This document shows, one piece after another, positions 25,674-34,546 of a stretch of 64,000 nt of DNA (position 1 is the first letter of the stretch; every line of letters starts with the position of its first letter). The notes below the pieces were generated by a model that saw only the letters and a list, made by a program, of their open reading frames with translations, was not told the origin of the DNA and did not search any database. The position numbers and the translations under genes are program-made. Origin of the DNA: Pseudovibrio sp000156235 (lineage in GTDB: Bacteria > Pseudomonadota > Alphaproteobacteria > Rhizobiales > Stappiaceae); assembly GCF_000156235.1 (NCBI RefSeq), contig NZ_DS996806.1:186001-250000 (forward strand), read 5' to 3'.

Positions 25674-26702
25674 TTGATAACGACAGTAAATAATGAACCA
25701 GAAGGCAAACTCCCGGTAGAGGATTTGGTGGGCTGCTTGCGTGCCTGTGGTGAGACGACACGTATTCGTCTGCTTGCTTTGCTTGTGCTTGGCGAGCTGA
25801 CCGTGAAGGATCTGACAGTCATTCTTGGGCAGAGCCAGCCTCGGATTTCGCGCCACCTGAAGCTTCTGTGTGAGGCCGGGGTGATCAAGCGTTATCCGGA
25901 AGGGGCCTGGGTTTATTACCGTCTTGGTGAAGGCGGCCCGGCAGAGTTGGCACGGCGCATTGTTGCGCAAAGCCAGCAGAGTGATCCGGTGCTTGCTGCT
26001 GACCATGACCGTTTGGTGTCGTTGCGCCGTGCAAAGGCGGAGGAAGCGGCGGCTTTCTTTGCAGCACGTGCCAACAACTGGGACAAGGAGCGTAGTCTTC
26101 ATGTTCCTGAAGTTGCTGTCGAAGCTGCTATGCGTGCGCTTGTGGGGTCCAAGTCCTTTGATACCCTCCTAGACCTTGGGACTGGAACCGGACGTTTGCT
26201 GGAACTGTTCAGCGAGCAATACGAGCGTGGCATTGGCATTGATACCAGCCAGAACATGCTTTCTGTGGCGCGGGCCAATCTGGACCGTGTGGGCTTGCAG
26301 AAAGCACAGGTGCGTCAGGGCGATATTTATGCGCTTCCGATTGCACCGGACACAGCTGATCTGACAGTGGTTCATCAGGTTCTTCACTATCTGGAAGAGC
26401 CTGGACGGGCGATTTTGGAAGCTGCCCGTACTTTACGGCCGGGTGGTCGCCTCTTGCTCGTTGATTTTGCTCCTCACGAACTGGAGTTTTTGCGGGAAAA
26501 GCATGCGCATCGTCGCCTCGGCTTTTCTCAGGAACAAGTGGGCAATTGGCTTGCAGAAGCTGATCTGGAGCTTGTTTCAACGAATGATCTTACCCCGGGC
26601 GCGGGGGAAAAAGACAAATTAACTGTTACCCTTTGGCTCGCTCAGGATCGTCGGGTTGTGACCGACCTGCCTGTAGCGGATCCGACCAAGGAGCTTGCTT
26701 AG
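25674..26702 (+). CDS. sahR: ArsR-family regulator with SAM-methyltransferase domain (SahR-type)
   Basis: This 342-residue protein joins an ArsR winged helix (residues 10-95, LGQSQPRISRHLKLLCEAGV) to a class I methyltransferase fold (about 145-290, DLGTGTGRLLELF, GIDTSQNML). ArsR proteins with this fusion next to metF and metH match SahR, which represses methionine-cycle genes and responds to S-adenosylhomocysteine. The N-terminal part lacks an evident metal-binding cysteine set. Translation appears to start at TTG 25674, since no in-frame ATG fits the family N-terminus. metF begins two bases after the stop codon. Confidence 0.85.
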   Translation: MITTVNNEPEGKLPVEDLVGCLRACGETTRIRLLALLVLGELTVKDLTVILGQSQPRISRHLKLLCEAGVIKRYPEGAWVYYRLGEGGPAELARRIVAQSQQSDPVLAADHDRLVSLRRAKAEEAAAFFAARANNWDKERSLHVPEVAVEAAMRALVGSKSFDTLLDLGTGTGRLLELFSEQYERGIGIDTSQNMLSVARANLDRVGLQKAQVRQGDIYALPIAPDTADLTVVHQVLHYLEEPGRAILEAARTLRPGGRLLLVDFAPHELEFLREKHAHRRLGFSQEQVGNWLAEADLELVSTNDLTPGAGEKDKLTVTLWLAQDRRVVTDLPVADPTKELA

Positions 26703-26704
26703 TT

Positions 26705-27625
26705 ATGAGCGAACATAGTATCGATCGCCGTTTTAGGCTCAATGGAGCCTCTGACATCTCCGTTTCTTTCGAGTTTTTCCCTCCAAAGAGCGAGAAGATG
26801 GAGCAACAGCTTTGGTCGTCAATCAAACGGCTTGAGCCTCTGAGCCCAAGCTTTGTATCCGTCACCTACGGTGCTGGCGGATCGACCCGTGAACGTACTC
26901 ACTCTACCGTTTCGCGTATTGTGAATGAGACTGCTCTGAAGCCAGCGGCTCATCTGACTTGTGTGGATGCCACCAAGGAAGAAGTGAACGAAGTTATTCA
27001 GGCTTACTGGGATGCTGGCGTTCGTCACATCGTGGCGCTGCGTGGTGACCCGGCTGCTGGTCTTGGTGAGGCCTACCATCCGCATGAGGGTGGTTATCAG
27101 TCTACCGCTGATCTGGTGGCTTCCATCAAGACGATTGGTGATTTTGAGGTTTCTGTTTCTGCCTATCCGGAGAAGCACCCTGAATCTCCAAGCTGGGATG
27201 CTGAGCTGGATGTGCTGAAGGCAAAGGTGGATGCGGGCGCGACCCGTGCGATCACTCAGTTCTTCTTCGATAATGACCATTACTTCCGCTATGTGGACCG
27301 AGTCCGTGCAGCTGGCATCAACATTCCGATCATTCCGGGCATTGTTCCTGTGACCAGCTTCAAGGGCATTTCCGGCTTTGCGAAGAAGACCGGTGCTTCT
27401 GTGCCAGGTTGGCTGGCGCACCGGTTTGATGGACTGGATGATGACCCGCGCACCCGTGAGCTGGTTGCTGCAGCGGTGGCGGCTGAGCAGGTGATGAGCC
27501 TTGCGGATGACGGTGTTGAGGACTTCCACTTCTACACAATGAACAAGGCGGACCTCGTTTACGCGATCTGCCACATGCTTGGACTTCGGGCAAAACAGGA
27601 TGTGAAAGCATCCGTAGCCGCCTGA
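26705..27625 (+). CDS. metF: 5,10-methylenetetrahydrofolate reductase
   Basis: MetF reduces methylene-tetrahydrofolate to 5-methyl-tetrahydrofolate using FAD and NAD(P)H, giving MetH its methyl donor. The 306-residue product shows VSFEFFPPKSEKME near the N-terminus, VTYGAGGST, the LTCVDATKEE strand, LRGDPAAG, and ITQFFFDNDHYFRYVDR near residue 180. The ATG at 26705 follows the sahR stop by two bases and has AAGGAG upstream. The frame is open further 5', but only because it overlaps sahR. It is part of the sahR-metF-metH operon. Confidence 0.95.
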   Translation: MSEHSIDRRFRLNGASDISVSFEFFPPKSEKMEQQLWSSIKRLEPLSPSFVSVTYGAGGSTRERTHSTVSRIVNETALKPAAHLTCVDATKEEVNEVIQAYWDAGVRHIVALRGDPAAGLGEAYHPHEGGYQSTADLVASIKTIGDFEVSVSAYPEKHPESPSWDAELDVLKAKVDAGATRAITQFFFDNDHYFRYVDRVRAAGINIPIIPGIVPVTSFKGISGFAKKTGASVPGWLAHRFDGLDDDPRTRELVAAAVAAEQVMSLADDGVEDFHFYTMNKADLVYAICHMLGLRAKQDVKASVAA

Positions 27626-27654
27626 ACTTAATCCACGTCAGCAGAGATAATTAT

Positions 27655-27679
27655 CGGGTTACGGCCCAGCCGTGACCCG
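27655..27679 (+). promoter_or_regulatory. Hairpin in the metF-metH spacer
   Basis: CGGGTTACGG and CCGTGACCCG form a 10-bp stem with one G-T wobble around CCCAG. No T run follows, so it is not an intrinsic terminator. It could protect or process the mRNA, or belong to a methionine-related leader element. Confidence 0.4.
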
Positions 27680-27712
27680 CACAAAATAAAGTACTAGAAA
27701 AGATCGGATCCC

Positions 27713-30700
27713 ATGAGTTTGCAGGTGAAAAAGACCGGTTCGGACATTTTTGCAGCCCTAGAAGCAGCCGCCAAGGAGCGTATCCTTGTTCTGGATGGCG
27801 CCATGGGAACTATGATCCAGAATCTTCAGTTTAGCGAAGAGCAGTTCAGAGGTGAGCGCTTCAAAAGCTGGAACCAGGACCTGAAGGGTAACAACGACCT
27901 TCTGATCCTGACGCAGCCGGATGCCATTCGGGACATTCACCTTCAGTATTTGAAGGCTGGCGCGGATATCATTGAGACCAACACCTTCTCATCAACCTCC
28001 ATTGCGCAGGCCGATTATGCGATGGAGAGCATCGTTTATGAGTTGAACAAAGAAGGCGCGCGCCTTTGCTGTGAAGCTGTTGAGCAGATGAAGGAGATTG
28101 ATCCGTCCCGTCGCCGCTTTGTAGCTGGTGGTCTTGGGCCAACCAACCGGACCGCTTCCATCTCTCCTGATGTGAACAATCCGGGTTTCCGTGCGGTTTC
28201 CTTTGATGATCTGAAAGACTCCTATGCTGAAGCAACACGTGGTCTGATCGACGGTGGCTGTGATCTGATCCTTGTTGAAACCATCTTTGATACACTGAAC
28301 GCAAAGGCGGCTTTGTTTGCGATTGATGAGGTGTTTGAAGAGAAGGGCGTGAAGCTGCCGGTGATGATCTCCGGTACGATCACTGACCTTTCTGGCCGTA
28401 CGCTTTCCGGCCAGACACCAGAGGCATTCTGGAACTCCGTTCGCCATGCTGCGCCGTTTACGGTTGGCCTGAACTGTGCGCTGGGTGCGAAAGAGATGCG
28501 TGCGCACGTGGATGAGATTTCCCGTGTGGCTGATACGCTGGTCTGTGCTTATCCAAATGCTGGCTTGCCGAATGAGTTTGGTGAGTATGATGAGAGCCCG
28601 GAATACATGGCTGGGCTTTTGAAAGAGTTTGCTGAAGCTGGTCTTGTGAATGTGGTTGGTGGGTGTTGTGGCACGACACCGGAGCATATCAAAGCAGTCG
28701 CGGATGCTGTTGAAGGTTTGCCGCCACGCGCACTGCCAGAAGTGCCGCGTCTGATGCGTTTATCTGGTCTGGAGCCATTTACTTTCACCAAGGACGTGAA
28801 CTTTGTGAACGTGGGTGAGCGGACCAACGTGACGGGTTCTGCACGCTTCCGTAAGCTGATCAAGAATGATGATTACACCACAGCGCTCGATGTTGCGCGC
28901 TCTCAGGTGGAGAATGGTGCGCAGATCATCGACATCAACATGGATGAAGGGCTTCTGGACAGTGAAGAAGCCATGGTCACCTTCCTCAACCTGATCGCGG
29001 CTGAGCCGGATATCGCAAAGGTTCCGGTGATGATCGACAGTTCCAAGTGGACTGTGATCGAAGCTGGCCTGAAGTGTGTGCAGGGCAAGGCTGTGGTGAA
29101 CTCCATCTCTCTGAAAGAGGGAGAGGAGAACTTCATCGCGCAGGCCAAGCTGATCCGTCGGTATGGCGCTGCTGTCGTTGTGATGGCGTTTGACGAGACT
29201 GGTCAGGCGGACACACTTCAGCGCAAGATTGAGATTTGTAAGCGCTCTTATGATGTGCTGGTCAACAAGGTTGGCTTTGGTCCGGAAGATATCATCTTCG
29301 ATCCGAACATCTTTGCTGTGGCGACTGGTATTGAAGAGCACGACAACTACGGTGTGGACTTCATTGAAGCGACGCGCTGGATCTCTGAGAACCTGCCTTA
29401 TGCGCATATCTCTGGCGGTGTTTCCAACCTGTCGTTCTCCTTCCGTGGTAACGAGCCTGTTCGTGAAGCGATGCACTCTGTGTTCCTGTATCACGCCATT
29501 CAGGCGGGTATGGATATGGGCATTGTGAATGCCGGGCAGCTGGCGGTTTATGATGATCTGCCTGCGGAACTGCGCGAGCTTTGTGAAGATGTGGTGCTGA
29601 ACCGCCGCTCTGACTCAACTGATCGTCTTCTGGATGCTGCTGAGAAGTTCAAAGGCGCAGGTGGCAAGAAGCGTGAAGTTGATCTGACCTGGCGCGAAGG
29701 CACTGTTGAGAAGCGTCTGGAACACTCTCTGGTTCACGGTATCACCGACTTCATTGTTGAAGATACAGAAGAAGCCCGCCAGAAGGCGGATCGTCCGCTG
29801 CACGTGATTGAAGGTCCGCTGATGGACGGCATGAACGTGGTGGGTGACCTGTTTGGCGCTGGTAAGATGTTCCTGCCGCAGGTGGTGAAATCTGCCCGTG
29901 TGATGAAGGCAGCTGTTGCTTACCTGATGCCTTACCTTGAGCAGGAGAAGAAGGAGCTTGGTCTGGATGAAAGCTCATCCAACGGCAAGATCCTGATGGC
30001 GACTGTGAAGGGTGATGTGCACGATATCGGTAAGAACATCGTTGGCGTTGTTCTGCAGTGTAACAACTTCGAAGTGATCGACCTTGGCGTGATGGTGCCG
30101 ACCGCGAAGATCATTGATGAAGCGAAGAAGCACAACGTGGACATTATCGGACTTTCCGGTCTGATTACGCCTTCTCTGGATGAAATGTGTCACGTGGCCT
30201 CCGAGATGGAGCGTGAGGGGCTCGATATTCCGCTGCTGATCGGTGGCGCGACGACCTCTCGTGTGCATACGGCGGTTAAGATCCACCCGAACTACTCCAA
30301 GGGTCAGGCGATCTATGTGACGGATGCTGGCCGTGCGGTTGGTGTTGCCTCTCGCCTGATGGCTGAGGGTGGCCGTGAGGAGATCTACGAGAACACTCGC
30401 CTTGAGTATGTGGATGTTGCTGAAAAGCATGCGGCGGCGCGGAACAAGAAGGTGCGTGCGAGCATTGAGAAGGCGCGGGCAAACCGCTTCAAGCCGGACT
30501 TTGAAACGCACAAGCCAACTAAGCCGAAGTTCCTCGGCACCAAGACCTTCACAGACTTCTCTCTGGAAGAGCTGGTGGACTACATCGACTGGACGCCGTT
30601 CTTTGCGACCTGGGAGATCAAAGGGGCTTATCCGGCGGTTCTGACGGATGATCGTTACGGTCCGGCAGCTCAGGCGCTTTATAATGATGCGCGGGAGATG

Positions 30701-31459
30701 CTGAAGGAGATCGTGGACGGCAAGCTGCTTCAGGCAAATGCTGTGGTTGGGTTCTGGCCATGTGCTCAGGATGGTGATGATCTGGTGCTTTACACGGATG
30801 AGAGCCGTACAAAAGAACTGAAGCGCCTTTACACGCTTCGTCAGCAGATGGACCGTTCTTCCTCTGATCGTGGCAATGTGGCGCTGGCAGACTTTGTTGC
30901 GCCGGTTGAAAGCGGCATTCCGGATTATGTTGGTGGCTTTGCTGTTACCGCTGGTATTGGTGAGGATGTGCTTGCCAAGCGCTATGCGGATGCAGGTGAT
31001 GACTACAACAAGATCCTCAGCCAAGCGATTGCAGACCGTCTTGCTGAAGCGCTTGCAGAACGTATGCACCAGCTGGTGCGTACTGAGCTGTGGGCCTATG
31101 CACCGGATGAGACGCTTTCCAACGCTGATCTGATCGCAGAAGGGTATGACGGTATCCGTCCTGCTCCGGGTTATCCGGCACAGCCTGACCATACTGAAAA
31201 GGGTACTTTGTGGGAGCTGCTTGATGCGGAAGCACAGACTGGCATTTCTCTGACTGAGAGCTATGCGATGTGGCCTGGTTCAGCTGTGTCTGGCCTCTAC
31301 TTCTCGCACCCTGACAGCCATTACTTTGGTGTTGGCAAGATCGAGCGGGATCAGGTTCAGGATTATGCGGTTCGTAAGGGCTGGGATCTGGAAACCGCAG
31401 AGCGCTGGTTGGCACCAATCCTGAATTATAATCCAATGGCTCGTGAAGCTGCGGAATAA
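27713..31459 (+). CDS. metH: Cobalamin-dependent methionine synthase
   Basis: MetH transfers the methyl group of 5-methyl-tetrahydrofolate to homocysteine through methyl-cobalamin. All four modules are present in 1248 residues: the homocysteine domain with zinc cysteines in LNCALG and VGGCCGT, the pterin domain (VGERTNVTGSARF near 370), the B12 domain with the His-on motif DVHDIG near 767, and the C-terminal reactivation domain binding S-adenosylmethionine (PAPGYPAQPDH near 1155). The length agrees with the E. coli enzyme. The ATG gives a typical N-terminus before LDGAMGTMIQ. B12 dependence links it to the riboswitch-controlled permease at 10.9 kb. Confidence 0.97.
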   Translation: MSLQVKKTGSDIFAALEAAAKERILVLDGAMGTMIQNLQFSEEQFRGERFKSWNQDLKGNNDLLILTQPDAIRDIHLQYLKAGADIIETNTFSSTSIAQADYAMESIVYELNKEGARLCCEAVEQMKEIDPSRRRFVAGGLGPTNRTASISPDVNNPGFRAVSFDDLKDSYAEATRGLIDGGCDLILVETIFDTLNAKAALFAIDEVFEEKGVKLPVMISGTITDLSGRTLSGQTPEAFWNSVRHAAPFTVGLNCALGAKEMRAHVDEISRVADTLVCAYPNAGLPNEFGEYDESPEYMAGLLKEFAEAGLVNVVGGCCGTTPEHIKAVADAVEGLPPRALPEVPRLMRLSGLEPFTFTKDVNFVNVGERTNVTGSARFRKLIKNDDYTTALDVARSQVENGAQIIDINMDEGLLDSEEAMVTFLNLIAAEPDIAKVPVMIDSSKWTVIEAGLKCVQGKAVVNSISLKEGEENFIAQAKLIRRYGAAVVVMAFDETGQADTLQRKIEICKRSYDVLVNKVGFGPEDIIFDPNIFAVATGIEEHDNYGVDFIEATRWISENLPYAHISGGVSNLSFSFRGNEPVREAMHSVFLYHAIQAGMDMGIVNAGQLAVYDDLPAELRELCEDVVLNRRSDSTDRLLDAAEKFKGAGGKKREVDLTWREGTVEKRLEHSLVHGITDFIVEDTEEARQKADRPLHVIEGPLMDGMNVVGDLFGAGKMFLPQVVKSARVMKAAVAYLMPYLEQEKKELGLDESSSNGKILMATVKGDVHDIGKNIVGVVLQCNNFEVIDLGVMVPTAKIIDEAKKHNVDIIGLSGLITPSLDEMCHVASEMEREGLDIPLLIGGATTSRVHTAVKIHPNYSKGQAIYVTDAGRAVGVASRLMAEGGREEIYENTRLEYVDVAEKHAAARNKKVRASIEKARANRFKPDFETHKPTKPKFLGTKTFTDFSLEELVDYIDWTPFFATWEIKGAYPAVLTDDRYGPAAQALYNDAREMLKEIVDGKLLQANAVVGFWPCAQDGDDLVLYTDESRTKELKRLYTLRQQMDRSSSDRGNVALADFVAPVESGIPDYVGGFAVTAGIGEDVLAKRYADAGDDYNKILSQAIADRLAEALAERMHQLVRTELWAYAPDETLSNADLIAEGYDGIRPAPGYPAQPDHTEKGTLWELLDAEAQTGISLTESYAMWPGSAVSGLYFSHPDSHYFGVGKIERDQVQDYAVRKGWDLETAERWLAPILNYNPMAREAAE

Positions 31460-31484
31460 CGCACTAAAAATTAAAGATTAATCA

Positions 31485-31518
31485 GGGCTGCAAGGAAACT
31501 TGCAGCCCTTTTTCTTTG
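31485..31518 (+). terminator. Terminator of metH
   Basis: The perfect 10-bp stem GGGCTGCAAG/CTTGCAGCCC with loop GAAA is followed by TTTTTCTTT. Confidence 0.92.
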
Positions 31519-31642
31519 GCGGGATTGTCGATGATGCGTGCAAGGACTGTTTCCAAATAGTGATCTAATCATTCGCTGTGGTTCGACTATGTATGTTCAG
31601 GAGAAAACAATCGCTCCTGTTCAGGGGCACTGAGAATGTCAG

Positions 31643-31682
31643 GTATTCCTCTCCGAAAGCCGGAGTCTTTTTTCAGGAATAC
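31643..31682 (+). promoter_or_regulatory. Structured leader upstream of azoR
   Basis: An outer stem GTATTCCT (31643-31650) with AGGAATAC (31675-31682) encloses an inner stem CTCCG/CGGAG that is followed by TCTTTTTT. The inner hairpin plus T run could act as an attenuator, with the outer pairing as an alternative structure. It lies 17 bases before the azoR start. Confidence 0.45.
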
Positions 31683-31699
31683 GCTATTGGAGATGACAG

Positions 31700-32296
31700 A
31701 TGAAAAAGACAATTCTGAAGATCGACAGTTCAGCCGCAACTGCAACCTCCGTCACCCGTCAGCTTGCGGATGAGCTGGTTGGTAAGCTTTCCAACGTAGG
31801 TGATGAGGTTATTGTGCGTGACCTCAACCAGCCTGTGTCATTCATTGATGAGAGCTGGATTGGTGCTGCTTATACCCCTGAAGAGCAGCGCAATGAAGAT
31901 CAGAGAGCTGGTCTTGCTCTGTCTGACACACTCATCTCAGAACTGAAGGAAGCCGATGTTCTTGTGATTGGTGCACCGATCTACAACTTCTCTGTTCCAG
32001 CTGTGCTGAAGGCCTGGGTTGATCAGGTGGCGCGTGTTGGTGTGACCTTCCAGTACACAGAATACGGCCCAGAAGGCCTGCTGAAGGGCAAGAAGGCTTA
32101 CATCGTAGCAGCAACCGGCGGCGTGCCTGTTGGCTCCCCAGCGGACTTTGCAGTGCCTTACCTCAAGCAGGTGCTTGGCTTCATCGGTATTACTGATGTG
32201 GAAGTGATTGCAGCGGAAGGTGTTGCTGTTGATCGCGATGGTGCGATTGAGAAAGCGCAGAACACAATGGCGGGGCTGACAGCAGTGGCTGCATAA
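31700..32296 (+). CDS. azoR: FMN-dependent NADH-azoreductase
   Basis: This 198-residue flavodoxin-fold reductase (AzoR/AcpD) reduces azo dyes and quinones with NADH through FMN. The N-terminus ILKIDSSA binds the FMN phosphate, and the PIYNFSVPAVLKAWVDQV segment near residue 95 contacts the flavin; the ATGGVP stretch near 138 completes the pocket. Length agrees with the family. The ATG is preceded by GGAGATGACAG. It is monocistronic, with a structured leader and its own terminator. Confidence 0.92.
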   Translation: MKKTILKIDSSAATATSVTRQLADELVGKLSNVGDEVIVRDLNQPVSFIDESWIGAAYTPEEQRNEDQRAGLALSDTLISELKEADVLVIGAPIYNFSVPAVLKAWVDQVARVGVTFQYTEYGPEGLLKGKKAYIVAATGGVPVGSPADFAVPYLKQVLGFIGITDVEVIAAEGVAVDRDGAIEKAQNTMAGLTAVAA

Positions 32297-32326
32297 TACT
32301 CCGACAAATCAATGTCTCATCTGGAG

Positions 32327-32355
32327 CCCACCTTGGAAACAAGGTGGGTTTCTTT
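32327..32355 (+). terminator. Terminator of azoR
   Basis: The stem CCCACCTT/AAGGTGGG with loop GGAAAC is followed by TTTCTTTG. Confidence 0.85.
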
Positions 32356-32901
32356 GTGCATTTGGATTGTTGGTGCCTTCTGATTTTTGTTCTTGAAGGA
32401 CTTCGTAAGCATGGGGGGAGGGGTCTACAGTAGGCCGATAACAACCGCGGCAACAAATGCGAATGCAAATGTGATTGCGATGGCGTTAAAGCTTCGTGTG
32501 ACAGTCATGGATTTATCTCCCGTTACTCACTAGCTGCTTGAAGCTTATGTGACGGGAGCCACGTTAGGAAGCAAAAAAATGCCATATTTCATGGCGCTGC
32601 TAGAAAACAGGCGAAGATCACTTAAAATTCCTACTGCAAATAATTTGTGTAAAGCCGGAGGATACATTCTGGTTGTTTTGTGAAAGACCAAGGGAATTCT
32701 TGCGTTTCCTCTGTCAAATCAATAAGCAGGATTTTTGCAGCTCCCGGAATACTATTGGGGTTGTGATATTTTTTCTCCTGCGGTGAATTGGACGTGGATA
32801 GTTTAAAACATTCATGACATTTCGGGCCGCAATTCAGAAACATTCAGCAATGAATCAGGAACAGCGCCGGGCAAACAGCTGTTCAAATCGGGGATTTCGA
32901 G
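32356..32901. other. Spacer around the small membrane protein gene
   Basis: Apart from the 27-codon minus-strand gene, this stretch of about 540 bases shows no recognisable gene. Its right half carries the extensin-like gene's promoter region. Confidence 0.4.
32425..32508 (-). CDS. 27-residue single-pass membrane protein
   Basis: The reverse strand from ATG 32508 encodes a 27-residue peptide starting MTVTRSFN, followed by an uninterrupted hydrophobic Ala/Val/Ile/Phe helix and ending GLL before TAG. The start has a GGGAG ribosome site eight bases upstream. The basic N-terminus suggests N-in insertion. The family is not recognised. The size and shape resemble stress or complex-associated small membrane proteins. 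The good ribosome site and clean amphipathic-to-hydrophobic layout are the reasons for calling it. Confidence 0.55.
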   Translation of the reverse strand: MTVTRSFNAIAITFAFAFVAAVVIGLL

Positions 32902-33711
32902 GTGGGTTACACGACAGGCGCGCGCGCTGCGCTCAGAACACTTTCGGCCGCGCTTGTTGTTGGCATGTGTATTGATGCTGCACAAGTTGGTGCTACACCG
33001 ATGCCAAAAGCTCGCCCTTACTTCGGCAATACAACGTTGCTGCCACCGATGCCTCTTCCGCAGAGCAAACTACCTGCTCAACAGTTTCCAACCCCAATCG
33101 GAAAACCGCTTTCGCTGGTTCCTGTACCTATTGAAAACCAGCGCGTCTTTCCACCTGCCGGCTATGCCAAGATGTGTGTGTTGCGCGGATGGAGTGTTGA
33201 GGTGCTGGAGAGTGTTGATGGACCGGGCGGTTGCGGAATCGATCAACCTGTTTCCTTGCGCTCTGTAGTCGCTGGCGGGCAGGAAATTGGCCTGACCATG
33301 CCTGTGCAGATTGAATGTTCTCTGGCTCAGCAGCTGGATGGCTGGCTGCAGGATGTGGCCGTGCCTGCTGCTCGCCGGGAACTGGGAGTTTCCATCACCC
33401 GCATTCGTACGGCGGCGGGGTATGCTTGCCGCGGGCGGAATAATCAGCGTGGTGCCAAGCTCTCAGAACACGGCAAGGGCAATGCGATTGATATTGCCGG
33501 TTTCCATCTCTCTGATGGCCGCGAAGTGACGGTTGAAGACGGTTGGGATGGGTCTTCTGCCGAAGTGCGTTTTCTGAGTAGCCTGCACAAAGGAGCGTGT
33601 GAGCGCTTTACCACTGTGCTTGGGCCGGATGCGGACCGATACCATCGTGACCATTTGCACTTTGATCAGGGCTGTCACGGCAAGGACTGCAAGTACCGGG
33701 TTTGTAAATAG
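32902..33711 (+). CDS. Extensin-like peptidoglycan-associated protein
   Basis: This 269-residue envelope protein of the extensin-like C-terminal family is related in fold to M15/VanY-type D,D-peptidases. It has a signal-like N-terminus (about residues 1-32), a proline-rich stretch (about 33-80), then the domain with SEHGKGNAIDIAGFHLSDG near residue 193 and HRDHLHFDQGC near 250. These supply the His, Asp and His expected to bind zinc. Cysteines around 92, 112 and 174 suggest disulfides in the periplasm. Translation starts at GTG with GGGG upstream. Confidence 0.82.
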   Translation: MGYTTGARAALRTLSAALVVGMCIDAAQVGATPMPKARPYFGNTTLLPPMPLPQSKLPAQQFPTPIGKPLSLVPVPIENQRVFPPAGYAKMCVLRGWSVEVLESVDGPGGCGIDQPVSLRSVVAGGQEIGLTMPVQIECSLAQQLDGWLQDVAVPAARRELGVSITRIRTAAGYACRGRNNQRGAKLSEHGKGNAIDIAGFHLSDGREVTVEDGWDGSSAEVRFLSSLHKGACERFTTVLGPDADRYHRDHLHFDQGCHGKDCKYRVCK

Positions 33712-33714
33712 GAG

Positions 33715-33762
33715 ACGCCCACCTGATCGAGACGGGGCTTTATCTCTCTCAAGTGGGCGTTT
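33715..33762. terminator. Possible bidirectional terminator
   Basis: ACGCCCAC (33715-33722) and GTGGGCGT (33753-33760) form an 8-bp stem between the convergent extensin-like and BA14K genes. The flanking T tracts are short, so this is tentative. Confidence 0.35.
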
Positions 33763-33778
33763 ACTGTGATGTCAGGGC

Positions 33779-34276
33779 TTACTGGCAGAAACGGTTTTTG
33801 CCAGAGTAGGTACGGTAAGTGCCGGTGTTCGGGTTAAAGCTTCTGTATTTGTTGGTGCAGTATGCGAACCAAGCTGGTGACCACGGAGCTGGGGCTACAG
33901 CCTGTGCGTGGTAAACCGGTGCTGGCTGATGCACGACCACTGGTGGACGGTACGCAGGTGCCGGTGGGCGATACGCTGGCGCTGGTGGACGGTAGGCCGG
34001 ACGTGGTGGTGCAACATACTGTGGCTGCGGTGTGACGGCGTTGCCGATGATGAGACCTGCTGCCAGACCGATGACGCCGATTGCAGCTGCTTCACCTGCA
34101 TTGATGCCGTGCTTCTTGTGCTTTTTCTTCTTCCGCTTGTGGTAGTAGTGGTTCTCTACATAGGTGTTGTTTTCAATGTAGGTGTTGTTTCTTTGGCCTG
34201 CCTGAGCTGCAGAAACGACTGGCAACATCATTGCCCCTGCAAGCGCTACTGAAATTACTGCTGATGCTTTAGCCAT
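33779..34276 (-). CDS. BA14K-family secreted protein
   Basis: This 165-residue exported protein carries the BA14K domain at its C-terminus, with SPAWFAYCTNKYRSFNPNTG and a final cysteine in NRFCQ. It has a signal peptide (residues 1-26, ending SAAQAG), an Asn/Tyr-rich stretch, a basic KRKKKKHKKHG patch, one hydrophobic glycine-rich segment (GLAAGLIIGN), and a tandem AYRPPAP repeat. The Brucella prototype is a lectin-like immunoreactive envelope protein. The ATG at 34276 with ACGGAGACG upstream is preferred over an earlier in-frame codon at 34360. Confidence 0.85.
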   Translation of the reverse strand: MAKASAVISVALAGAMMLPVVSAAQAGQRNNTYIENNTYVENHYYHKRKKKKHKKHGINAGEAAAIGVIGLAAGLIIGNAVTPQPQYVAPPRPAYRPPAPAYRPPAPAYRPPVVVHQPAPVYHAQAVAPAPWSPAWFAYCTNKYRSFNPNTGTYRTYSGKNRFCQ

Positions 34277-34546
34277 TTTCGTCTCCGTAAACGGTATTTC
34301 GTGTTTGTTGAGACTAATTAACCAGAGACGGCCTGAACCTTCTTTGAGAGCGCCATTCATCTTCTGTTCATGTAGATGAATGAGATGGAAAAGCTAAATA
34401 AATCAATTTATTAGTCGCCTGAAAAAATGTTCAGTGCCTGTGTTTCTTACCGAATTTTAAGTTGAGTATGCTTTTCATCTTATTTAGTGCAGATAGACAA
34501 CAATGAAGAATCTGAGCAGGGTCAGAACCGGATAAGTGAGGTTGGT

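Noticed and set aside
27640..27712. SAM or SAM/SAH riboswitch before metH
   Set aside because: The hairpin lacks the conserved core sequences I know for these riboswitches.
29975..31192. 405-codon minus-strand open frame opposite metH
   Set aside because: Shadow frame in the B12 and reactivation domains.
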